Source: Clostridia bacterium
Lineage (GTDB): Bacteria > Bacillota > Clostridia > Oscillospirales > Acutalibacteraceae
Length of the DNA: 64,000 bases
NCBI GenBank assembly: GCA_017522225.1
Contig: JAFWZR010000030.1
Span: 46,016-110,015 of the forward strand
Direction: 5' to 3'
The notes under the pieces were generated by a model. That model searched no databases. It saw only the letters and a program-made list of their open reading frames with translations, and was not told the DNA's origin. Made by a program: the position numbers and the translations under genes. Shown here one piece after another: positions 26,617 to 36,018 of this stretch. Numbering within the stretch: position 1 is the first letter of the stretch; every line of letters begins with the position of its first letter.

Positions 26617-27269
26617 AAGATCTGATCATCATCGGTGCAGGTGGATTGGGAAGAGAAACCGCTTGGATGGTCGAGAGAATCAACGCAGTAAATCCCGAAT
26701 GGAATCTGCTCGGATTCATCGATGACAAGCCGAATCTTAAAGATAAAATTATTGACGGATACCGTGTGCTGGGTAATTCCGTTGACGTTGCAACCTATCC
26801 CGACGCACACTTTATCTGTGCTGTAGGTAACGCGAAAATCAGAAAATCCGCGGTTGCAAAAATCAAAAAGATATATCCCGTAAAATTTGCCACTCTGATT
26901 GACCCTGCCTGTGTTTATTGCAAGGAGCGTACCACCTTCGGAGAGGGGTGCATCATCTGTGCCAACACATATATAACCATTGATGTCAAGGTCGGTAATC
27001 ACGTTTACTTCGGTGCAGACGGCACAATCGGTCACGATACAAGAGTCGGTGATTTTGTAACCTGCTACCCCGGCGTTAACCTTTCAGGCTCAACGCGTGT
27101 CGGTAACGAAAGTGAGCTTGGTGCAGGTACCGTTGTTATTCAGGGTCTCTCGGTCGGTGAAAAAGCTATTGTCGGTGCAGGGTCTGTTGTTATACGCGAT
27201 CTGCCTAATGACTGTACTGCAGTCGGTGCACCCGCAAGACCGATAAAAATCCACGGTGAAAAGATTTGA
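26613..27269 (+). CDS. NeuD/PglD-type sugar O-acyltransferase
   Basis: 218 residues. An N-terminal Rossmann-like domain (LIIIGAGGLGRETAWMV, GFIDD at about 34-38) binds the sugar nucleotide, followed by a left-handed beta-helix of hexapeptide repeats (about 95-205: IGHDTRVGDFVTCYPGVNLS, VGAGSVVIRDLPNDCTAVGAPA). The catalytic His is expected in IGHDT. The family acetylates bacillosamine-type or sialic sugars for surface glycans. It overlaps the broken transporter by 4 nt, which is positional only. Confidence 0.88.
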   Translation: MKDLIIIGAGGLGRETAWMVERINAVNPEWNLLGFIDDKPNLKDKIIDGYRVLGNSVDVATYPDAHFICAVGNAKIRKSAVAKIKKIYPVKFATLIDPACVYCKERTTFGEGCIICANTYITIDVKVGNHVYFGADGTIGHDTRVGDFVTCYPGVNLSGSTRVGNESELGAGTVVIQGLSVGEKAIVGAGSVVIRDLPNDCTAVGAPARPIKIHGEKI

Positions 27270-27284
27270 AATACTGAAAATAAG

Positions 27285-27312
27285 AAGGACTTGTTCAGTT
27301 GAACAAGTCCTT
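27285..27312. terminator. Bidirectional intrinsic terminator
   Basis: 13-bp perfect arms (27285-27297 with 27300-27312), T-rich on the plus side, between two convergent genes. Confidence 0.85.
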
Positions 27313-27327
27313 TGCTTTTATCCTGTT

Positions 27328-29235
27328 TTAAAATGCGATCAACATATCGTACCAATAGAATATGATGTTATACAGCATAGCCACAAGCTCTCTGAAGCCG
27401 AATTTTTTGAGAATAGCATTGATGTTGTTATCCGCAATTCCGTCAAAAGGTGTTGTTGGTTCAAGGTCTTCAAAACCTTCCTGAGTCTCGACAGCTTCAC
27501 CGTTCATAATTCTGAAGGTCTGTGTTCTGTAGCCGATCGGTGTAATGGTATCCATAGCATAATAAACCGTAACGCTTGCCGTTGTGCCTGAAACCTCGGG
27601 GATGTCTCCCGTGAAGGGAATTTCGATTGTCGCACCCGGTGCGATATCTGCAAACGGGTCAATGTCAAACACAAGGTCAAGTCCGTCACATTCAATTGCA
27701 GCAATTCTGACAGTGCTGTTTGCACAGGTGTTCATAACAACAAGCTTATCTGCACCGCCAGAAACAAAGCCCTCACGGCATCCGCCGAAGGAAGCATGTA
27801 CGGTATGCGAAGCGTTTGTTGAATACTTGAACTGCGGGAATTCGGGAGCCGAATAAACATCTGTGATGTCATCTGTAAGAAGAAGATTCATCATCAGCAC
27901 TCTTGTGTAGTTATCCTTGTATGTCATACCGTGGAAAAGTCCGTCAACAAACCAGGTGTTATCGGGAAGGTATGCCGTTGACGCATCAATATCCATTGCG
28001 GGCGAAACCTTATCCTTGCCGCCGCAGGGATTTATCTGCTTGTATCCGTCAGCAAAGCGCTGACCGTAAGGTGCACAGGTTGCACCTGTTGAAGCCGCAG
28101 TTGTGATAATCCCGTCCGAATTCTCGGGCATACCTGATACAATTCGGTTGCCTGTACCTGCGATAATCGAAATGTTCATTCCGTTTTCGATACACTTTGC
28201 AAATTTTTCGGGCATTGAGGGAAGAATCTCGTAATGGAAGCGGTCGCTGATAGCAATAAGTCTTGCACTCTCTTCACTGTCAAGGAGTGTTGCCTTTGCC
28301 TTTTCGTATTTATCAACCGTGATGAAATCCCACAGACTGCCCCAATAGCCGATAGCGGGTAAAATCTTCGGGAACAATGTGTTGAGAAGAGTGTCAACAA
28401 ATCCGAGCTGATGTGCCTTAACAAGCCAGTTATAGTTTTCCTCGGTCATTGTACCGTTTTCAACAAAGCGTACAAGACATTCCTCATCAAACTCAACACA
28501 AGCCATCATCGCATCATAAGCGATGCCTGCACCGCCGATTGCAGGAATTGTAAGCACGGCATTGTCAACATCACCCTTGTGACCGTAAAGTGCAAGATAT
28601 GTTGCAGAAACCTGTCCGCCGTGGCTGACAGCAAAAAGATTAACCTTGTCCTTACCACTGTGCTTCTTTACAGACTGAACAAACTCGTCAAGCTGACCTG
28701 CGCAGAATTCTGCACCCATTCTGAAATCACAGCTGAAATTGTAGATATTCTCGTGACCGATGTAGGATGCGATTTCCTCTGCAATCTCAACCTCCTGACG
28801 GTAAATGGTTGTATCAAAGCGTTCCATAAGAACAGCGTTATTCTTGTCCTCAGCTTCAGTATAGTCCTGATGAAGCTCATAAGCACTTGTTCCGTCAGGA
28901 TTGCAGCGCAGTTTCTCAAAAAGAACGAGCATCTCCTCTGCCACAACATCTGTGATATACTCAGCGTTATCAAAGGCAAAAAGTCCGAGACCGATGCCAA
29001 GCTCCGCAATACGTGCAAGAACGCGGTCAAGCACGTGGTCAAAATCAAGTCCCCATACTGCTTCACCTGTTTCAAGGCTGTCACCGTAGTACAGATTGGT
29101 TGAGCTGTAACCCGGAACGATAATTACGGGATATTCTGTCAGATCACCTTTAACCTCACCTGCTGCCGATGCAAATGTGGTGCAGGGCAGAATCAGCATT
29201 ATCATCGTAAGCATTACACATAAAAGCTTTTTCAT
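27328..29235 (-). CDS. Secreted alpha/beta hydrolase (lipase/PGAP1-like)
   Basis: 635 residues with a signal peptide (MKKLLCVMLTMIMLILPCTT to FASAAG). An alpha/beta hydrolase core starts YPVIIVPGYSSTN (about 36-48, oxyanion region) and has the nucleophile elbow AVSHGGQ (about 205-211), a G/A-x-S-x-G form with His next to Ser, as in lipases and LCAT/PGAP1-like acyltransferases. The probable acid and His come later (HGMTYKDN near 440). A C-terminal beta-sandwich-like part (about 490-600) is followed by an amphipathic helix near FRELVAMLYNIIFYWYDMLI at the very end. Probably acts on lipids or esters outside the cell. Strong signal; substrate inferred only from family. Confidence 0.8.
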   Translation of the reverse strand: MKKLLCVMLTMIMLILPCTTFASAAGEVKGDLTEYPVIIVPGYSSTNLYYGDSLETGEAVWGLDFDHVLDRVLARIAELGIGLGLFAFDNAEYITDVVAEEMLVLFEKLRCNPDGTSAYELHQDYTEAEDKNNAVLMERFDTTIYRQEVEIAEEIASYIGHENIYNFSCDFRMGAEFCAGQLDEFVQSVKKHSGKDKVNLFAVSHGGQVSATYLALYGHKGDVDNAVLTIPAIGGAGIAYDAMMACVEFDEECLVRFVENGTMTEENYNWLVKAHQLGFVDTLLNTLFPKILPAIGYWGSLWDFITVDKYEKAKATLLDSEESARLIAISDRFHYEILPSMPEKFAKCIENGMNISIIAGTGNRIVSGMPENSDGIITTAASTGATCAPYGQRFADGYKQINPCGGKDKVSPAMDIDASTAYLPDNTWFVDGLFHGMTYKDNYTRVLMMNLLLTDDITDVYSAPEFPQFKYSTNASHTVHASFGGCREGFVSGGADKLVVMNTCANSTVRIAAIECDGLDLVFDIDPFADIAPGATIEIPFTGDIPEVSGTTASVTVYYAMDTITPIGYRTQTFRIMNGEAVETQEGFEDLEPTTPFDGIADNNINAILKKFGFRELVAMLYNIIFYWYDMLIAF

Positions 29236-29311
29236 AAAGTCGCCTCCCCTTAAGATAAAAATATTCTATCACTCTTTATTGTCAATGTAAATTGTCAAAA
29301 GTACATAAAAA

Positions 29312-29340
29312 AGGTCTGCTCCGTTTGACGGAACAGACCT
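29312..29340 (-). terminator. Intrinsic terminator after the repeat lipoprotein gene
   Basis: 12-bp arms (29312-29323 and 29329-29340) with a loop TTTGA; the mismatch becomes a G-U pair on the minus strand, followed by a T-run. Confidence 0.8.
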
Positions 29341-29356
29341 CTGCTTTTATATAATG

Positions 29357-31159
29357 CTATTCTGTTGCGATTGTGTACTTTGTAACATATCCCTTGCTCA
29401 TCTTGTCTGCACCGGAATCCTTGAAATTCTTCTTGTGAGACTTTGTCCAGCCTGAAATAACAAATGCGCCGTCATTAAGAACGCAAAGACCTGTTGCACT
29501 GTCTGTTGACTCACCATCAAGGAAGAACTTAACAACTGTGTTGCCCTTTTCGTTAAGAACCATAACAAAGCCGTCTTCCTCACCGCCCGGCTGCTCACCT
29601 GCGAAGTCAAGGTTGCCTGATGTTGTCTGGCCGACAACAACAAAGCCGCCGTCGATTTCAACGATATCGTTAATGTAGTCAACACCTGAACCGCCTACGA
29701 TTCTTGCCCAGCAAACGTCACCCTTTTCTGTGTAACGGATAACATAGCCGTCGGATTTACCGTATGTGTTGCTGTAGATACCGTCTGCCTTCTTGCTGAC
29801 TGTGAATGAACCGCCAACAACGCATCCGCCGTCAGAGGTTGCATAAACTGCGTTGTATTCGCTGTTGCCTGAACCCTCAAGGTAGTGAGACCACTCGAGA
29901 TTGCCCTTCTTGTCAAGCTTGAGAAGGACTGTATTTGTTGTAAGCTGTGAGAAATATGTGATACCTGCAAAATCGCCGTCTGTTGAAACAGTTACGCAAG
30001 TTGCATAGATGTCGCCCTTTTCGTTAACATCAAGTGCTGTTATGTTGTTTGACTTTGAGCCTGCAAGAACTTTACGCCACTTAAGGTTGCAGTTTTTATC
30101 AAACTTAAAGATAAATGCCTTGATAGAATCTTTTTCTGTTTTAAAGAAGCCCTTGTTGGAGTTAGCCTTACCACCGACAACAAATCCGCCGTCGGGAGTT
30201 GCAGCAACGCTCTGCAAGAATTCACCGTTCTGTGTCTCGTCACCGGGGAAGGAGTACATCCAGATAAGCTTGCCGTTCTTGTCAATGCGTACAATCAACG
30301 CTGAAAGACCCTGTGACTGAAGCGGTGCATCAATATCTGTTGCCATTGTGTGACCGACTGCAACAACGGACTCATCCTTAAGCTCTGCAACATCAACAAA
30401 TGTAACCTCAGAGTCACCGCCGAGAGTATACTTCCAGAGGAGCTTGCCGTCTGCACTGTATTTTACAACTGCACCGTGACCTGCCCACTCCTTGCTTGTG
30501 CCTGCAAAATCACCGTCAAAGGACTGTGAGTAACCAACTGTTACAAATCCGCCGTCCTCACAGCTGTCAGTATTATAGAGAAGGTCCATTTTGCTGCCGC
30601 CGAAATACTGGATAAAATCACGCTTAACATCTGCGATTTTGATTTCACTTTCTGTCTTGACACCGACAGTTGTTGTGGTTGTTGTTGTCTGATTCTGCTT
30701 ATTGGGTTTTTCGTTAGTTGTGTAATCAGGCTTCTCGGTTGACGGAACAAGCACGAGTGTACCGTTTGAGTTGTACTTGCCTGTGTAATAAATCAACTCA
30801 CCGAAAGAGTCGAGATTGTTCTTAGTGTAAAGAACCTCACCCTTTGAGTCCACCTTACCTGTTGTATAGATAAGCTGGCCTGCCTTGTCCTTCTGACCTG
30901 TTGAATAAATCTTATGACCAAGCTTATCGGTTATGCCTTCCTTGTCAACAACATTACCGTCAAGGTCTGTTGCGCCTGTGATGGCAGTAACATCCTCAGC
31001 CTTAACAAGGTCATCATCTGTTACAATACCGAGTGATTCGGGAGCTTTTTCAATTTCATCATCATTCTTTACACCCGGTGTGCCCGAGTTGCTGCAAGCG
31101 GCAAATGTCGAGAGAATCAACACAAGTGCAAGAAGAGAAGCAATAATCTTTTTACTCAT
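29357..31159 (-). CDS. Lipoprotein with TG-x-D-x-G-x-IY repeats and a propeller-like domain
   Basis: 600 residues. The signal peptide ends in a lipobox (LILSTFAAC), so it is a surface lipoprotein. Residues ~65-140 hold six tandem copies of a ~13-residue unit like TGKVDSKGEVLYT and TGQKDKAGQLIYT. A Thr-only linker (TTTTTTT) follows, then ~420 residues with blades of the form DGGFVVVGQT, DGGFVVGGKA, DGGCVVGGSF, typical of a beta-propeller. The start at 31159 has GGAGG 7 nt upstream. No family name is certain; binding of a protein or glycan partner is a guess. Confidence 0.8.
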   Translation of the reverse strand: MSKKIIASLLALVLILSTFAACSNSGTPGVKNDDEIEKAPESLGIVTDDDLVKAEDVTAITGATDLDGNVVDKEGITDKLGHKIYSTGQKDKAGQLIYTTGKVDSKGEVLYTKNNLDSFGELIYYTGKYNSNGTLVLVPSTEKPDYTTNEKPNKQNQTTTTTTTVGVKTESEIKIADVKRDFIQYFGGSKMDLLYNTDSCEDGGFVTVGYSQSFDGDFAGTSKEWAGHGAVVKYSADGKLLWKYTLGGDSEVTFVDVAELKDESVVAVGHTMATDIDAPLQSQGLSALIVRIDKNGKLIWMYSFPGDETQNGEFLQSVAATPDGGFVVGGKANSNKGFFKTEKDSIKAFIFKFDKNCNLKWRKVLAGSKSNNITALDVNEKGDIYATCVTVSTDGDFAGITYFSQLTTNTVLLKLDKKGNLEWSHYLEGSGNSEYNAVYATSDGGCVVGGSFTVSKKADGIYSNTYGKSDGYVIRYTEKGDVCWARIVGGSGVDYINDIVEIDGGFVVVGQTTSGNLDFAGEQPGGEEDGFVMVLNEKGNTVVKFFLDGESTDSATGLCVLNDGAFVISGWTKSHKKNFKDSGADKMSKGYVTKYTIATE

Positions 31160-31276
31160 CTTTATACCTCCAATAGGTTTATACAGATATAATAACATAG
31201 TGCGGCTTGTTTTTCAATATTATTATTGAAGTTAAATAAAAGCAATTCCGTGACGAAAGGATAAAATTTACAAATA

Positions 31277-31302
31277 AAAACCGCCCTCGAAAGGACGGTT
31301 TT
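31277..31302 (-). terminator. Intrinsic terminator after the M23 peptidase gene
   Basis: 11-bp arms (31277-31287, 31292-31302); loop TTCG on the minus strand and a T-run after the stem. Confidence 0.8.
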
Positions 31303-31306
31303 AATC

Positions 31307-32608
31307 TTATTTGGAAACGTAATGTGACGGGTTCTGCTTTTCGCCGTTGTAACGGATTTCAAAGTGGACGTGAGGTCCTGTTGAATAACCTGTAGAACCG
31401 ATGTAAGCAATAACCTGATTCTGTGCCACCTTGTCGCCAACCTTAACTGCAAGCTTACTGCAGTGTGCATAAAGTGACGAGAATCCGCCGCCGTGATCAA
31501 TCAAAACATAGTTGCCGTAACCTGAACTGCTGTGAACTGCTCTGATAACAGTACCTGCCTTGGTTGCAACAAGCTTTTTGCCGTGTGCACCCGCCATCGA
31601 GATATCAATACCGCTATGGAATTTGTAAACGCCCGAAATGGGGTCATTTCTGTATCCGTACGGTGAAGTGATATACGAATTGGAGTACGGTACGGGCCAT
31701 GCCCAGCCTTTTTTGCTGATATTGGACGGAGCTGAGCCTGCATTTGAGGAGCCACCCGAGGAAGCCTGCTGCTGTTTGAGGAAGGCTTCGATTTCGTCCT
31801 CAATTTTATCCATTTCCTTGTTGTACTTATCAAGGCTGATTTCAAGCTGTTTTGTCTGATAATTGAGTGCTGCCAACTTCTTGTTTACTTCAGTTGACTT
31901 TGCAATTATCGTTGCCTGAGTTGAGTTAAGCTCGTTTTCCGCAGACTGAAGATCGTACTTTTTAACCTCAAGTGCTGCCTTTTCTGCTTCAACAGACTGC
32001 TTCTTTTCCTGAAGCTTTTTCTGCATTTCCTCAATCTCTGCAATCTCTTCATTGAGCTTGTTTACAAGTGCCTGATCGTTCTGAGTAACTCTGCGGAACA
32101 GCTCAAGACGGTTAAGGAAATTGCCGAGTGACGATGACGCTGTAAACATCTCGAGCACGGATGTCTCACCCGCCATATAGTTCGCCCTTATACGCTCACA
32201 GAAGATATCGATTGTATCCTCGATTTCTTTATCCTTTTCAAGAATCTGTTCGTCAAGGTCCTTGATTTCTTCATCGAGATCTGCAATTTTCTTTTCAATA
32301 TCCTTGATATCACCGTTGATAATTGTCTGCTGACTGCGTACATTATCAAGCTGATCGTTGAGCTTTGCAATCTGATTGTTAAGCTCTGATATAATTTCTT
32401 CCTGCTGAGCCTGCTGTTTTTCAAGCTCTTTGATTTTCTTTTCGCTTTCTTCTACCTTGTCCTTGATCTGTGCCTGCTCGCTTTTAAGTGAAGAAAGGTT
32501 CTTTTTTGCTGCGTAAACGTCGGGAGTAAATGCAGCAAAGGACACAAATACCAAAGTAAAACAAAGGAAGAAGGCTATTACTTTTGTTGCAATGTTATTC
32601 TGCTTCAT
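31307..32608 (-). CDS. EnvC-like murein hydrolase/activator, M23 peptidase with coiled coil
   Basis: 433 residues. A signal peptide (about 1-33, ending VYAA) leads to a long coiled coil (about 35-270, rich in E/K/Q/I heptads), a Ser/Gly linker, and a C-terminal M23 domain with the zinc motif HSGIDIS (H-x3-D) and VHFEIRYNG. Both metal-binding motifs are intact, so it may be a real D,D-endopeptidase and not only an activator. It overlaps the ftsX end by 14 nt. In other bacteria FtsEX works across the membrane on coiled-coil partners of this type (EnvC, PcsB, CwlO) to drive cell wall cleavage at division; the order ftsE-ftsX-this gene strongly supports that. Confidence 0.93.
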   Translation of the reverse strand: MKQNNIATKVIAFFLCFTLVFVSFAAFTPDVYAAKKNLSSLKSEQAQIKDKVEESEKKIKELEKQQAQQEEIISELNNQIAKLNDQLDNVRSQQTIINGDIKDIEKKIADLDEEIKDLDEQILEKDKEIEDTIDIFCERIRANYMAGETSVLEMFTASSSLGNFLNRLELFRRVTQNDQALVNKLNEEIAEIEEMQKKLQEKKQSVEAEKAALEVKKYDLQSAENELNSTQATIIAKSTEVNKKLAALNYQTKQLEISLDKYNKEMDKIEDEIEAFLKQQQASSGGSSNAGSAPSNISKKGWAWPVPYSNSYITSPYGYRNDPISGVYKFHSGIDISMAGAHGKKLVATKAGTVIRAVHSSSGYGNYVLIDHGGGFSSLYAHCSKLAVKVGDKVAQNQVIAYIGSTGYSTGPHVHFEIRYNGEKQNPSHYVSK

Positions 32609-33521
32609 CGTAAACTGTTCCTCCATGTTCCTTAAGATATTTCTGAATAGAAATAAGGCTTCCTATTCCGCCCGAAAGAATACCGATTACCACAAACGCT
32701 GCGAGGATATAAGGTGCGTAACCGATAAACTCTGCCACAACAAAATTCTTGCTTATCATATTGAGCAACGAATCAACCGTCGGCTCAAGCAAAGCATAAA
32801 TACCCCATACAACACCGAGAGACACAAATGCCGAGATGACACCAAGAAGCATACCTTCAACAACGAAAGGCCAACGGATGAACCAATTGGTTGCACCGAC
32901 GGACTTCATAATGTTAATTTCAAGTCTTCTGTTGAACATCGTAATACGGATTGTGTTCGAGATAATGAACAACGAAATTATAAGCAATACGGCAATAACA
33001 CCGACACTGACATAAGAAATTGATGAACGGATCTGAACAAGAACGTCTGCAATCTCCTTATTGTCACGCACAATGTCAACATTCTCGATCTGCTCAAGAG
33101 CAGTGACAGTGCTGTCAAACTTTGCCATATCTGAAATTGAAACCTCAAAAAGATCGGGCAACGGATTTTCGACACCCTCAAAGTAAGTCGCGTCCGTTTC
33201 AAGATCCTTGATTGCTTCGTTGAATGCGGATTCCTTGCTTGTATATTTGCAGCGCAGAACATTCGGTGTTTCGAGAATTTCCTGCTCTACCCTTTTTACT
33301 TCGGAATCGGTTGCATCCATATCGAGGTAAACCATAACAACATTTTCTGCCTCGATTTCCTGCATAACGCCCTCAACATTGACAAGTACCATAAAAGCGG
33401 AACCCATCATAACAAGACACGCCATAAGAACGGCAATTGACGCAACAGACATAAGACGGTTTGTCCACACATTGCGGAAGCCCTCTTTTGTAAGATAGCT
33501 TAAACTTCCTCGCTTTTTCAC
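32595..33521 (-). CDS. ftsX: Cell division protein FtsX
   Basis: 308 residues. An N-terminal cytoplasmic tail and one helix (about 22-45), a large extracytoplasmic domain (about 46-180), then three helices in the C-terminal half (around 185-208, 228-255 and 277-298), the normal FtsX layout. GINLFRRLEINIMKSVGATNWFIRWPFVVEG-type residues mark the family (seen as LEINIMKSVGATNWFIRWPF). It is the membrane part of FtsEX. It overlaps ftsE by 4 nt and the M23 gene by 14 nt. Confidence 0.94.
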   Translation of the reverse strand: MKKRGSLSYLTKEGFRNVWTNRLMSVASIAVLMACLVMMGSAFMVLVNVEGVMQEIEAENVVMVYLDMDATDSEVKRVEQEILETPNVLRCKYTSKESAFNEAIKDLETDATYFEGVENPLPDLFEVSISDMAKFDSTVTALEQIENVDIVRDNKEIADVLVQIRSSISYVSVGVIAVLLIISLFIISNTIRITMFNRRLEINIMKSVGATNWFIRWPFVVEGMLLGVISAFVSLGVVWGIYALLEPTVDSLLNMISKNFVVAEFIGYAPYILAAFVVIGILSGGIGSLISIQKYLKEHGGTVYDEAE

Positions 33522-34468
33522 TGTGCGTCACCACCTTCCGTATCTTCGGCAGTGCCGGCTGCTTCTTCGGGAGCTTCAGCTGTCTGCTCCTGTCCCTCTG
33601 CTTCGAGGTAAACACGGTATGAATCCGTGTCGGAAATTATAGCATTGAGGAATTCCTCGTCAGGCTCTCTATCGTCTTTGCCTTCCTGCACAGGCTCTTC
33701 CTTCTTCTGCTTTTTACCGAATTTTTTTGAAAACTTTTCTTTGATTTTGCCCTTTGTTTCGTGATTGAGGTGTGATGAAGAATGAATCGGAATCTCTCCG
33801 TCTTCAACCATACCGTCAGAAACAACCTCGCCGCCTTCAAGCACGATAACACGGTTATCGAACTTTTTGACAAGGTCGTGGGCGTGGGTTACCATAATAA
33901 CGGTCGTGCCCGTTTCATTAAGACGCTTTAAAAGCTCAACGATTTCAAGCGACATCTGCGGGTCAACGTTACCTGTCGGCTCGTCGGCAATGATAATGTC
34001 AGCGTTGTTTACAAGCGCTCTTGCAAGGGCAACACGCTGCTGTTCACCGCCCGAAAGCTCGTTCGGGTAGCTGTTTGCCTTCTGCGGAAGACCGACAATT
34101 TTGATAACATAAGGAACCCTTTTGCGGATATCCTTTTCTCTTGCACCGACAACGCGCATTGCAAACGCAACATTGTCGTAAACCGTCATATTGGGAATAA
34201 GGCGAAAGTCCTGAAAAACGATACCCATATTTCGTCTGAAATATGGGATTTTACGCTTTTTCATTTCGCCGAGGTTGTAATCTTTGATTCTGATTGTGCC
34301 CGAGGACGGTACCTCTTCCCGCATCATAAGCTTGAGGAAGGTACTCTTACCTGCACCCGATGCACCGACAACAAAAACAAACTCGCCTTTATCAATATGT
34401 ATATTGACGTTACTGAGAGCCTTCGTGCCGTTGTCATACACCTTTGACACGTTTTTAAAGTCAATCAT
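33518..34468 (-). CDS. ftsE: Cell division ATP-binding protein FtsE with a long C-terminal tail
   Basis: 316 residues. Residues 1-225 are a normal FtsE: Walker A GASGAGKST (about 36-44), LSGGEQQR signature (about 138-145), Walker B ADIIIADEPTGNVD. The usual protein ends near 228; here another ~90 residues follow: a basic part (KGKIKEKFSKKFGKKQKK) and then an acidic Glu/Ala-rich end (VQEGKDDREPDEEF, EGQEQTAEAPEEAAG). The tail is low complexity and probably flexible. FtsE powers FtsX to activate peptidoglycan hydrolases. Confidence 0.93.
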   Translation of the reverse strand: MIDFKNVSKVYDNGTKALSNVNIHIDKGEFVFVVGASGAGKSTFLKLMMREEVPSSGTIRIKDYNLGEMKKRKIPYFRRNMGIVFQDFRLIPNMTVYDNVAFAMRVVGAREKDIRKRVPYVIKIVGLPQKANSYPNELSGGEQQRVALARALVNNADIIIADEPTGNVDPQMSLEIVELLKRLNETGTTVIMVTHAHDLVKKFDNRVIVLEGGEVVSDGMVEDGEIPIHSSSHLNHETKGKIKEKFSKKFGKKQKKEEPVQEGKDDREPDEEFLNAIISDTDSYRVYLEAEGQEQTAEAPEEAAGTAEDTEGGDAQ

Positions 34469-34486
34469 ACTTATTGCCTCTGAAAA

Positions 34487-35572
34487 TTAATATTTGATTG
34501 GATTGGCATCAAGATATTTCTTAACCATAAGTGCTACTTTGAACACGATAGCATCGTCAAACTCGCGAAGGTCAAGACCTGTGAGCTTCTTGATTTTCTC
34601 AAGACGGTAGACGAGAGTGTTACGGTGAACAAAGAGTTTTCTTGATGTCTCGCTGACGTTGAGGTTGTTCTCAAAGAACTTCTGAATTGTGAACAATGTC
34701 TCCTGGTCAAGACTTTCAATCGAGCCGCGCTTGAACACCTCGTGAAGGAACATCTCGCAGAGTGTTGTAGGCAGCTGATAGATAAGACGTGCAATACCGA
34801 GACTGTCATATCTTACAATGGACTTTTCTGTATCAAACACCTTGCCGACCTCAAGAGAAACCTGAGCTTCCTTGAATGAACGTGCAAGCTCCTTTATGCC
34901 GACCACTGCAGTACCGATACCGATCTGAGCGTGAACATAAAGCTCTGTTGAAAGCGAATCAACAATTGAACGCGAAAGCTTTTCAAGATCTTTTGATTCA
35001 ATGTTGCTCTTGACTTCCTTGATAAGAGCGATATCAGTTTCGCTGACATTGACAATGAAATCCTTTGACTTGTCAGGGAAGAGGTTCTGAATAACATCGT
35101 AAGCGGATGCATCTGACTGCTCGGGGATTCTGATAAGAAGAACCACTCTTGAAGCATCGTTATTGAAGCGAAGCTCACGAGCCTTGAGATAGATGTCACC
35201 GGGAAGGATGTTGTCGAGAATAACATTCTTTATAAAGTTATTTCTGTCATACTTCTCGTCAAAATACTGCTTGAGGTTGCTCAGAGCAACTGCGCTGATG
35301 TTGACGTACTTTTCTGCAAGCTCATCGTCACCGTCAACAAAAACCGCATACTCGGGGTGAACCTGATTGCCGAAAGTTTTGTATGTACAGCCACTTACAA
35401 CACAAACATCGGAATCCATAAAGGTTGTAGCCGCCGCAATGGAATTAACCTCACCGATTCTTCCGAGCTCACTGCACGAGATAATTGTACCTGACTCATC
35501 TATAATGCCGATTGTTCTGTCAATGGCGCTCTTCATCTGATGTATAACGCCCTGGAAAAGTCTGTTTGACAT
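34487..35572 (-). CDS. PucR/CdaR-family transcriptional regulator
   Basis: 361 residues. The N-terminus (NRLFQGVIHQMKSAIDRTIG then IIDESG) resembles a CdaR-type sugar-diacid sensor; a GGDEF-like central part lies about 120-280; the C-terminal helix-turn-helix is the PucR type (FENNLNVSETSRKLFVHRNT, LVYRLEKIKKLTGLDLREFD, about 300-345). The ATG at 35572 is set by GAGGAG 7 nt upstream. It lies 18 bp before ftsE on the same strand, so probably co-transcribed with ftsEX and the M23 gene. The signal it senses is unknown. Confidence 0.85.
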   Translation of the reverse strand: MSNRLFQGVIHQMKSAIDRTIGIIDESGTIISCSELGRIGEVNSIAAATTFMDSDVCVVSGCTYKTFGNQVHPEYAVFVDGDDELAEKYVNISAVALSNLKQYFDEKYDRNNFIKNVILDNILPGDIYLKARELRFNNDASRVVLLIRIPEQSDASAYDVIQNLFPDKSKDFIVNVSETDIALIKEVKSNIESKDLEKLSRSIVDSLSTELYVHAQIGIGTAVVGIKELARSFKEAQVSLEVGKVFDTEKSIVRYDSLGIARLIYQLPTTLCEMFLHEVFKRGSIESLDQETLFTIQKFFENNLNVSETSRKLFVHRNTLVYRLEKIKKLTGLDLREFDDAIVFKVALMVKKYLDANPIKY

Positions 35573-36018
35573 ATAAAAACTCCTCACTTATGAAAAATTA
35601 ACATTTCTGATTTGCTGACGCTTGTCCAAAACGACGAAGCCTTCAGCCATTTATACAAAATGCCAATCTAAACATAGACATTTTACACAATTTCAAGCCT
35701 TTTTGCAAGTCTTTTGAGGGTATTTTTGAAAAATTTTTTCAAAAATCGGCTTTTTAGGCGTTGATTTTATAAAAAAGTTACAAATATTACCTGTGTTTTC
35801 CGTTCATTTTTATTTGTGTAAATTTACCATTTGTTGTGAGTTTTTCGGTGGAAAACCCGTTTCAGGCACAATATTTTGTTTTTTTGTAAACAAAAATGTC
35901 AAAAATATCTAAATCTCGTTATTTTTAAATTTTTCATTTTAAGTTAACAAAAAATTAAACAAAATCTTGAAAATGAATGGTAAAATTTAGCCTGTAAACC
36001 GCACGAGAGGAGTTTGTT
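35573..36018. other. AT-rich 446-bp divergent intergenic region
   Basis: Between divergent genes. It holds a long inverted repeat near 35730-35752 (TTTTTGAAAAA against TTTTTTCAAAAA), a second small hairpin around TTTTTGTAAACAAAAA near 35880-35898, and many A/T tracts. A minus-strand promoter for the regulator (TTGAAA, 18 bp, TTTAGA near 35665-35695) is possible. No small gene or known riboswitch could be recognised. Confidence 0.5.
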
